Assembly (NCBI GenBank): GCA_017623955.1 | Contig: JAGAOA010000263.1 | Coordinates: forward strand, 1 to 5,387 | Direction: 5' to 3' | DNA from: Opitutales bacterium | GTDB taxonomy: Bacteria; Verrucomicrobiota; Verrucomicrobiae; Opitutales; CAG-312 | DNA length: 5,387 nucleotides | Shown here: piece after piece, positions 1 to 5,387 of the stretch | Layout: the number at the start of each line of letters is the position of its first letter | Numbering within the stretch: the stretch's first letter is position 1 | Made by a program: the position numbers and the translations under genes | Notes under the pieces: model-generated | Seen by the model: only the letters and a program-made list of their open reading frames with translations | Told to the model about the DNA's origin: nothing | Database searches by the model: none

Positions 1-46
1 GGATAAAATCTTAACGCCTCTGTAATTTATTATAAACTGCAAATAA

Positions 47-1363
47 TTGAAACATTTACTAAAAGTATTGCTATTTATCTTGCTTGCAAATGTAAGCATT
101 GCATTTTCTTATGGATATAGCGATACATCAGCAGTTCTTGATAAGTTGGTTGAGCGTGGAATTTTGACAGAACAAGAAGCAGTCGATGCAAAAAAATTGT
201 CGACAACAGCACCAGTCGTCAGCACATCACCCGTTCAGAAAATCAGATTTCTACAATTCTGGCATATTCGTTATCAACACATGATACAAGACGACCACGA
301 TGGATATTCGCTAGATAAAGGAAATTTTGCCCTACGCCGTATTGTTCCCGTGTTTTTGGCAGATATTACCGATAAAACAAAGTATATGCTAACGCTCTAT
401 TTGCCTAGTAGCGCGGTTATCAATACAATGCGTCTTACACACGATGTCGATACCAAATACTTAAAGGGAAGTTTTTGGGTAGCACACGAAGCTATGTTCT
501 TCTGTATGGAAGAATTTGAAAGTGGAACTAGAATTATGACGCCCGATCGTTCCATAATAAATATGTACTTTGGCGATGGAGACCATAACTATCACGCTGG
601 CGATAAGCGAAAATATACATCTACACTTGCATTTTCAGGTTATCATACAGGAATTTCATGGCACGGGAAATTTATAAAGAACGAAAACATAATTTATAGA
701 GTACAAATTGTAAACTCAAAGCCACAAAGAATAGACTTCGATGCATCAAACGGAGTTGCAGTGTTTGCTACATTAGGCTATAATAGAGGCGGAAATTACG
801 ACTACACCCGATGGGGAGTAAACGTTGGTTATTCATCGCGAGTAGTATCGGCAATCAGTGGCTCTACCCTACCCTCAAAAGTACGAGACTATGGCGATTG
901 CTTTGGAATAAATCCATACTTTTGGTGGAGCAATACAAGATTTACCTTCCAGTCAGAATTTGTGGCAGCCTCCGCAAAATATGGAGCAACTCTTAACGAC
1001 GAAACCCCTCTATATACAACAAACTCGCCACGAGCAACACCATGGGGCTTCTACTTCTTGGGTGCGTACAAATTCGATGTAAATCCATTTGGACAATTAG
1101 AACCACTGTTCCGCTATACATATATGAATACGGATGGTCGTGGAGTAACAGAAAGTAGTGTGTTATATTACGCAGAGAATATGGGAGGTCTTTACAATAA
1201 AGTAGATAGCTTTTACGGCGGAATGAATTGGTACCTTCGAGGCAATAATATAAAGTATCAGCTCGGCATAGAATACGCACGCTTCAGAGACGCTCCTTCT
1301 GGCTTAGATAGCCGAAAGAGCGATGTGCTTATGTTTATTTTGCAAATGCAGTTATTCTTCTAA
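47..1363 (+). CDS. Outer-membrane porin, OprO/P (phosphate-selective porin)-like
   Basis: Predicted 438-residue outer-membrane beta-barrel channel for small solutes; the substrate cannot be read from sequence. Residues 1-19 form a signal peptide (Lys2, hydrophobic core, Ser-Ile-Ala before a likely cut after Ala19). Residues 28-45 carry the short helical motif 'LDKLVERGILTEQEA', common at the mature N-terminus of such porins, followed by a Ser/Thr/Pro linker (52-63). From residue 66 on there are alternating aromatic/polar strands with Asp/Asn/Gly-rich turns. 'MEEFESGTRIMTPDRS' (154-169) resembles the conserved region of OprO/P-type porins. Strands near 334-344, 351-362, 386-398 and 402-413 lead to the last strand 'DVLMFILQMQLFF' with the C-terminal Phe expected for BAM-dependent assembly. 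Length is normal for the family. The start is TTG: a TAA stop lies directly upstream in frame, and the next Met (79) would lose the signal peptide. No Shine-Dalgarno site is visible. The family call is from recalled motifs, not a search. Confidence 0.8.
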   Translation: MKHLLKVLLFILLANVSIAFSYGYSDTSAVLDKLVERGILTEQEAVDAKKLSTTAPVVSTSPVQKIRFLQFWHIRYQHMIQDDHDGYSLDKGNFALRRIVPVFLADITDKTKYMLTLYLPSSAVINTMRLTHDVDTKYLKGSFWVAHEAMFFCMEEFESGTRIMTPDRSIINMYFGDGDHNYHAGDKRKYTSTLAFSGYHTGISWHGKFIKNENIIYRVQIVNSKPQRIDFDASNGVAVFATLGYNRGGNYDYTRWGVNVGYSSRVVSAISGSTLPSKVRDYGDCFGINPYFWWSNTRFTFQSEFVAASAKYGATLNDETPLYTTNSPRATPWGFYFLGAYKFDVNPFGQLEPLFRYTYMNTDGRGVTESSVLYYAENMGGLYNKVDSFYGGMNWYLRGNNIKYQLGIEYARFRDAPSGLDSRKSDVLMFILQMQLFF

Positions 1364-4300
1364 TTTCTGCGATTTTTCAGCGATATATTTTGCAATGCGT
1401 TCTGCCGACGCCTCGTCTTTTAGTAAGTCGTTAAACTTGTAAATATTGTATAGATAAATGTGAGTCGTATCTGCCCATTGAGGCATAGACGCTTCTTCTT
1501 TTTCGGCAACGTTGAGCCAATATTTTACATACTCATCGTTTCTCTTAAAGCCGACAGAACTTACTAAATATGTACTTCTATCATCTTTAAATGCAAACGC
1601 ACAAAGGATAGAAGGCGTACTCGACATAAGTTTAAATTTTAAGATTTGAGCTTTTATGTTGTCTGCCATTTTTTTGTCGCCATTTTCCCAGTAATAACGC
1701 CACAACCAAAGGCGAGCATACAACACGCCCATACCACTGAGTCCATCGCCAAAATAAAGCTTGTTTACTTGAGATGCAATTTTGAAAGCCTCTGCTTTGT
1801 TTTGCTCAACAAATTTGCCCTCGTACAGACAATTTGCCAAATACAGTTTCGATTCTATTGCAGAAGAAAAACGCTTACTTGTTTTAGCAATCTCAAGGGC
1901 TTTCTTCTGATTTTCTATGTTAGAATCGTTCAATAAAATAGCTACTTCATTCGACCTCTTTGTACGCTTAGACTTGTCGTTATCGGCTTTGCGAGCATAT
2001 TCGAGAGCTTTTTCTGTGTTGCCCAAATAGTAATAAGCCAACATTAAAACGTAAGCGCTTATTTTCTTAGATGTTTCTGCAATAGATATAATTTCACGTC
2101 TTGCATCTTCAGGAACTCCCAAAGACGTCGTACTTTTTGTATTCTTTATATAATACAGAAGGCTATTATATTTACCATATTTAGCCATTGCATCTTTAAA
2201 ATATTCTTTTGCTTTTTGAGTATCTTTTTCAACACCAAAGCCTTCCCAATAAGCTATGCCCAAACACATCATAGTATCAAACGAGTGGCCATGTTCTTTT
2301 ACAAAAGTATCTATACATTTTAAGTACCCTTGACTATCGCCTATATTGCGTAGCCATATCCACATAGAGAAACATCTATATGGGATTAAATAAGGATTAT
2401 TTTTAATATATTTCAAATGAGATTCTATTGCTTTTTGATTATCTTTAGCAACTCCAATACCATACATGTAAGAACGTGTTAATTCTTCATAAAAATGAGG
2501 TGCTTTTAATAGCATTCCATTTAAATTTTCCATTTGCATTAAGAATTTATATCCCCATGCAAGTGTATAAAAATTACCAATACCCCTCGATGCACCCAAA
2601 TAAGCTGAATCTCCCAAATGCACATCTTTAATCTGTGGCAAAATTTTTGCAAACTCTTCTTCGGCTTTTTTAGGATTGTAAATGGGCGATGTTTTTATCG
2701 ACATCAATCTGGCTCTATAAGCTTTGAAGCGAATTTCATCGGGATGCTTTTTCTGAGCAACATCTAAAACCTCAACCATTTTATTTAACATATTTGCACT
2801 TCCATAATTATTTATGGAATCAATAAAAAAATCTATTGAACGATCATTATCAAGTGTCATGGCATATTTAAACGCATGATACCCACAACGCTCAAAAATT
2901 AGAGGCGTACCTTTTCCTTTTTGATAACAATCTATTACAAAATGGTGCAAGTGTGGAGCATAAGTTTCGGCACACTTTACAATATGAGGCAACGACGAAA
3001 CACGCACATCTATTGAATACTTTTTGTCAAACATCAATTTTACAGCAACAGTTTCGATGTTGGGCGATTTATTTGCAATTACTTCTTTGAAGATTTCTGC
3101 TACTTTTTTCTTGATGCTTTCTTTTTTGAGTTTGTCGCCTTTTGCTGATTTAAATTCATCATTTATTTTGTCGAAACGCTTTAGTATATCGAGTTCAAAG
3201 GCGTTTAATTTTGCGATTTCAAATTTTTTTATATATGTATCGAGTTTGTTCATGTAATACTGACGCATATCGGCATCATCGCATAAAAACCTAAGTGAAT
3301 TACTATCATATAAAAAGCAGTCTATAACTCGATTCAAAGCATAAATTATATCAGATTCAATTTTTGGTTCTAAAGCTACAAGCTTTTTATTGTAGTCTGA
3401 AGCCAACGCTTTATTTATAGGTGTTCCCAAACCTTTTTTATAACAATACTCAAGTAAAACGTAAACTTTATATAATTCTATTTTTCTGGATGGATATTCT
3501 CTCAATGTAGGAAGTATAGATGATTCTAATTTTTTCAGAACTTCCAAAGACTTTTCATAATTTTTGGTACACCCATAACCATTGGCATAAGCAAAAATTA
3601 ACGAAAAACTTACATGCGTGTTTAAATCTTGTTTTTTCTCAATAATTTCACGCATTACTTGTACATGAATTTTTTTTATAAAATCGTTTCTTAAAGGCAC
3701 GTTGATTCTTTCGCAAATTCTTAACACATTATGCAACACTGGTAATTCCAAATTTTCAATACAACCAAAGCCTTCAATAGCTTTTCTATAATCGACATCT
3801 ACACCGATTCCATTTGAATAACACGTCGACAACAACGCAAAATCTTTATTTTCATTAAGAGCTTTTGCATATTTGTATATGTATTCTTTTTGATCTTCTG
3901 TCAGATTATCCTTAGAAGCCAAATTCTCTAAGTAAAAAGAACAATGCTTTAAATTGATGCTATTTTTACAAAGCCGTTGAAAATACTTGTTTGCAACTTC
4001 TTTATTTTGTTTGCATCCTAAACCTACATAGTTGAAATAACTGCGATAGAACAAGCTACTTTCTGAATTTTTATTATCTAATTTTAAAACAATTTCGGCA
4101 ACTTCATGCGAATACTCAACAAAAGCTATATAATACAACTGCATTATAAAATCAGAAAAATCTTTTTTGGTAGTTTCAATTAAACTTTTTAATTTAGAAT
4201 ATTGTTTTGTTTCTATGTAATAATTTGCCAAAGGCTTTGCATATTTTTCAGGATTTTTCTTTAATTTTGCAAAAAGCTCATTTGCTAATTTTTTATCAGT

Positions 4301-4759
4301 TCCTTGTATTCGCAATATATTACTTAAATTTGCAATATCGCCTCCTAACGTTTCAATACGTTCAATAATATCAATTGCAAAAGCTGTATCATTTAAGACA
4401 GCACCATATCTTCCTCCTGAATTAAAAATGAAGAAAGTTCGTTCTAATGCCAAAGAATCTTTTACGCTATTTAACAATTCTTCGGCTTTAGAATTGTTTG
4501 GTTCTACACCTAAACCACGCTTATAACAATATGCTAAAATAATCTTAGCAGAATCGCATTGCTGAATGTCTTGTAAGAGAGCAACTGCTTTCTTGTAATC
4601 TTTGGCAACAACTTGCCCCGTCAAAAACAACAACGGATAATCTACGGCTTCATGTGGAATTCTATTATCGGATGGCGTGCTGATACTAATACATCTCATG
4701 CCTATACTTGAATTTATAAAAGCCGATAAAACGAACAAGAAACAAAATATACGCTTCAT
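1352..4759 (-). CDS. Large secreted Sel1-like-repeat protein, function unknown
   Basis: A 1135-residue exported alpha-helical repeat protein. Residues 1-20 form a signal peptide (Lys2-Arg3, hydrophobic core, likely cut near Gly20). Cys23 does not sit in a good lipobox, so a lipoprotein is unlikely. At least eight Sel1-like motifs (a G-[LIYFK]-G core followed by a K/A-rich helix) are visible, with glycines near residues 82-84, 246-248, 317-319, 394-396, 443-445, 615-617, 767-769 and 840-842. Degenerate copies lie near 43-65 and 972-996, and a TPR-like helix pair near 904-925. Spacing is irregular, 50-170 residues, unlike tandem 36-residue Sel1 arrays; helical sequence fills the gaps. Sel1/TPR solenoids generally mediate protein-protein contacts, so a periplasmic or surface scaffold role is inferred. 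No catalytic motif is seen. Start: ATG preceded by a ribosome binding site and promoter. Its end overlaps the convergent porin gene by 12 bp. Confidence 0.85.
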   Translation of the reverse strand: MKRIFCFLFVLSAFINSSIGMRCISISTPSDNRIPHEAVDYPLLFLTGQVVAKDYKKAVALLQDIQQCDSAKIILAYCYKRGLGVEPNNSKAEELLNSVKDSLALERTFFIFNSGGRYGAVLNDTAFAIDIIERIETLGGDIANLSNILRIQGTDKKLANELFAKLKKNPEKYAKPLANYYIETKQYSKLKSLIETTKKDFSDFIMQLYYIAFVEYSHEVAEIVLKLDNKNSESSLFYRSYFNYVGLGCKQNKEVANKYFQRLCKNSINLKHCSFYLENLASKDNLTEDQKEYIYKYAKALNENKDFALLSTCYSNGIGVDVDYRKAIEGFGCIENLELPVLHNVLRICERINVPLRNDFIKKIHVQVMREIIEKKQDLNTHVSFSLIFAYANGYGCTKNYEKSLEVLKKLESSILPTLREYPSRKIELYKVYVLLEYCYKKGLGTPINKALASDYNKKLVALEPKIESDIIYALNRVIDCFLYDSNSLRFLCDDADMRQYYMNKLDTYIKKFEIAKLNAFELDILKRFDKINDEFKSAKGDKLKKESIKKKVAEIFKEVIANKSPNIETVAVKLMFDKKYSIDVRVSSLPHIVKCAETYAPHLHHFVIDCYQKGKGTPLIFERCGYHAFKYAMTLDNDRSIDFFIDSINNYGSANMLNKMVEVLDVAQKKHPDEIRFKAYRARLMSIKTSPIYNPKKAEEEFAKILPQIKDVHLGDSAYLGASRGIGNFYTLAWGYKFLMQMENLNGMLLKAPHFYEELTRSYMYGIGVAKDNQKAIESHLKYIKNNPYLIPYRCFSMWIWLRNIGDSQGYLKCIDTFVKEHGHSFDTMMCLGIAYWEGFGVEKDTQKAKEYFKDAMAKYGKYNSLLYYIKNTKSTTSLGVPEDARREIISIAETSKKISAYVLMLAYYYLGNTEKALEYARKADNDKSKRTKRSNEVAILLNDSNIENQKKALEIAKTSKRFSSAIESKLYLANCLYEGKFVEQNKAEAFKIASQVNKLYFGDGLSGMGVLYARLWLWRYYWENGDKKMADNIKAQILKFKLMSSTPSILCAFAFKDDRSTYLVSSVGFKRNDEYVKYWLNVAEKEEASMPQWADTTHIYLYNIYKFNDLLKDEASAERIAKYIAEKSQKLEE

Positions 4760-4764
4760 AAAAA

Positions 4765-4769
4765 CCTTT
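4765..4769 (-). promoter_or_regulatory. Ribosome binding site of the Sel1-repeat gene
   Basis: AAAGG on the minus strand, 5 nt before the ATG at 4759, matches part of the AAAGGAGG Shine-Dalgarno consensus. It supports this ATG, with its signal peptide, over the later Met21. The porin gene at 47 has no comparable site. Confidence 0.6.
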
Positions 4770-4777
4770 CAGTTTAG

Positions 4778-4805
4778 ATTATACCAAATTTTATATTGTA
4801 TACAA
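4778..4805 (-). promoter_or_regulatory. Predicted sigma70-type promoter of the Sel1-repeat gene
   Basis: On the minus strand a -35 box TTGTAT (4805-4800) is followed after 16 nt by a perfect -10 box TATAAT (4783-4778). Transcription would start near 4771, giving a leader of about 12 nt that just includes the ribosome binding site. The -35 box lies in a perfect 10-bp palindrome, TTGTATACAA (4796-4805), which may be chance or an operator half-site. The Bacteroidota-type -7 element (TAnnTTTG) is not matched exactly: the nearest, TAAAATTTG, has one base too many. Confidence 0.6.
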
Positions 4806-4828
4806 GTAATTTCAGAATACAATTCAAG

Positions 4829-4857
4829 TACTACCCCCCCCCAGATATTTTTGTCAA
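4829..4857 (-). promoter_or_regulatory. Possible second, G-tract-spaced promoter upstream of the Sel1-repeat gene
   Basis: On the minus strand a perfect -35 hexamer TTGACA (4857-4852) is followed by 18 nt, the last nine being the G tract, and then TAGTAC (4833-4828), a poor -10 box with 3 of 6 matches. This resembles phase-variable promoters whose spacer length changes with a homopolymer, but the weak -10 keeps confidence low. The TTGACA could also be chance in an AT-rich region. Confidence 0.25.
4834..4842 (-). repeat. G9 homopolymer tract upstream of the Sel1-repeat gene
   Basis: Nine consecutive C on the plus strand, nine G on the minus strand, about 75 nt upstream of the Sel1 gene start and about 29 nt upstream of its predicted -35 box. 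G/C runs of this length are prone to slipped-strand mispairing. It is the only long G/C homopolymer I see in the window and stands out in an AT-rich intergenic region. It lies just downstream of a perfect TTGACA hexamer, so it may be the spacer of a second promoter. Confidence 0.8.
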
Positions 4858-4924
4858 TAAAAATAGGCGATGTTTTTTAACATTCCATTACAAATTTTAA
4901 GATATTTACTTACATGCACCCAAC

Positions 4925-4955
4925 AAAAAACTCCCCACAAAATGGAGAGTTTTTT
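4925..4955 (-). terminator. Rho-independent terminator of the epimerase-like gene
   Basis: Two 13-nt arms (4925-4937 and 4943-4955) enclose a 5-nt loop. On the minus strand the RNA would pair AAAAAACUCUCCA with UGGGGAGUUUUUU, with one G-U wobble and no mismatch, and the descending arm ends in six U. It begins 5 nt after the TAA of the epimerase-like gene. Read on the plus strand the same element has a C-A mismatch, which supports action on the minus strand. Confidence 0.85.
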
Positions 4956-4960
4956 ATTCT

Positions 4961-5387
4961 TTATGGAATTTTTATTTCAACCTTAAATTTGCCTGTTTCC
5001 CCTACTGGAACAACTGGGGCATCTTTACCAGCAGCAAGTGGTGGAACTGCCCATGGCTCTAACGCCCAATACGGAGTTTTATTAGGCTTGCCATACACAA
5101 CATAACACTGACGATAATCAACTTTGCCATCGTTGATAATCATTGTTACATCATCTTTACCATGTTTTGGACCAATCTTTGCAACTGGAGTTGAAAGCTT
5201 CGAGTACAATCTGCCCGACACTTTAGGATTATCTAGGCTACTATTTTTTTCATAGAAAGTATCAATCAATTTACCTTTAGCATTGTCGATATTCCAAGCG
5301 TGATTTGCATCTACCCAAATGCGATAATCATCATGAGTTTCTCCCTTATTCCATGGCAACGCTATGAATGGATGATGCCCTGGTCCC
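4961..5387 (-). CDS. Aldose 1-epimerase-like protein, C-terminal part (partial)
   Basis: The frame is open from the right window edge (first whole codon 5386-5384) to a TAA at 4963-4961, giving 141 visible residues. The true start lies outside the window; the in-frame TTG at 5359 is not a credible start, because coding continues upstream. Fragment residues 1-10, 'GPGHHPFIAL', match the 'G-x-HPYF-x-L' element of the galactose mutarotase/aldose 1-epimerase family, in which this His is catalytic (here His5). Residues 108-112, 'ALEPW', match the conserved 'EPW' element carrying the catalytic Glu (here Glu110). The ending 'VPVGETGKFKVEIKI' resembles the 'L-x-PGE' turn and last strand of that fold. 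The family interconverts sugar anomers; the actual sugar, and whether this member is active, are unknown. A related sugar-binding mutarotase-fold protein is the alternative. A terminator lies just after its stop codon, so it is probably not cotranscribed with the next minus-strand gene. Confidence 0.6.
   Translation of the reverse strand, partial: GPGHHPFIALPWNKGETHDDYRIWVDANHAWNIDNAKGKLIDTFYEKNSSLDNPKVSGRLYSKLSTPVAKIGPKHGKDDVTMIINDGKVDYRQCYVVYGKPNKTPYWALEPWAVPPLAAGKDAPVVPVGETGKFKVEIKIP

Noticed and set aside
1..46. Possible porin promoter (TATTAT or TATAAA near 28-36) or the tail of an upstream gene (open frame ending at TAA 23-25)
   Set aside because: No acceptable -35 box is found at proper spacing, the -10-like sequence is only about 10 bp from the start codon, and seven codons are too few to call a gene end.
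811..996. Plus-strand open frame of 61 codons inside the porin gene
   Set aside because: It lies wholly within the porin coding region in another frame and encodes nothing recognisable.
993..1280. Minus-strand open frame of 95 codons opposite the porin gene
   Set aside because: It is antisense to well-supported porin sequence; the Cys/Arg/Tyr-rich product looks like a shadow.
1646..1936. Plus-strand open frame of 96 codons opposite the Sel1 gene
   Set aside because: It is a shadow of the long minus-strand gene, with no start signal or family resemblance.
3024..3257. Plus-strand open frame with hydrophobic, Ser/Phe-rich product opposite the Sel1 gene
   Set aside because: Its hydrophobicity is the complement of Lys/Glu-rich codons in the minus-strand gene; it is not evidence for a membrane protein.
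4691..4702. Cys23 of the Sel1 protein as a lipoprotein cleavage site
   Set aside because: The preceding residues Gly-Met-Arg do not fit a lipobox; Arg at -1 is incompatible with the usual Gly/Ala/Ser.
4677..4880. Plus-strand open frame across the Sel1 start and promoter region
   Set aside because: It is composed of the reverse of the signal peptide codons plus intergenic DNA, with no coding character.
4871..4882. Small inverted repeat TGTT-TTTT-AACA
   Set aside because: A 4-bp AT-rich stem is expected by chance in this region.
4914..5105. Plus-strand open frame across the terminator and epimerase-like 3' end
   Set aside because: It runs through the terminator stem and is antisense to conserved mutarotase-like motifs.

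Overview
The window comes from a low-GC Gram-negative bacterium. It holds an outer-membrane beta-barrel porin and a second exported protein, both with signal peptides. The porin's N-terminal helix motif and its 'MEEFESGTRIMTPDRS' segment resemble OprO/P-type porins that I associate with Verrucomicrobiota/Lentisphaerota. A Bacteroidota host is the main alternative. The near-consensus sigma70-type promoter and Shine-Dalgarno-like site before the large minus-strand gene argue weakly against Bacteroidota. No phylogenetic marker is present, so the assignment is tentative.

Layout. Bases 47-1363 (+) encode a 438-residue porin. Bases 1352-4759 (-) encode a 1135-residue secreted Sel1-like-repeat protein, which meets the porin gene tail to tail and overlaps it by 12 bp. 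Bases 4760-4960 are intergenic. They carry the Sel1 gene's ribosome binding site, a strong predicted promoter (TTGTAT, 16 nt, TATAAT), a 9-base G tract upstream (C on the + strand) sitting behind a perfect TTGACA hexamer, and a stem-loop terminator. Bases 4961-5387 (-) hold the C-terminal 141 residues of a protein resembling aldose 1-epimerase (galactose mutarotase fold), truncated by the window edge and ending at that terminator.

The three genes appear to be three separate transcription units. The epimerase-like gene ends in its own terminator, the Sel1 gene has its own promoter, and the porin runs the opposite way. Nothing in the sequence ties them into one pathway. The porin and the epimerase-like protein could both serve solute or sugar uptake and use, but that is inference. 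There are no RNA genes, mobile elements, CRISPR arrays or attachment sites that I can support. The features most worth a second look are the G9 tract as a possible phase-variable element, the overlapping convergent gene ends, and the large, divergent Sel1 protein.
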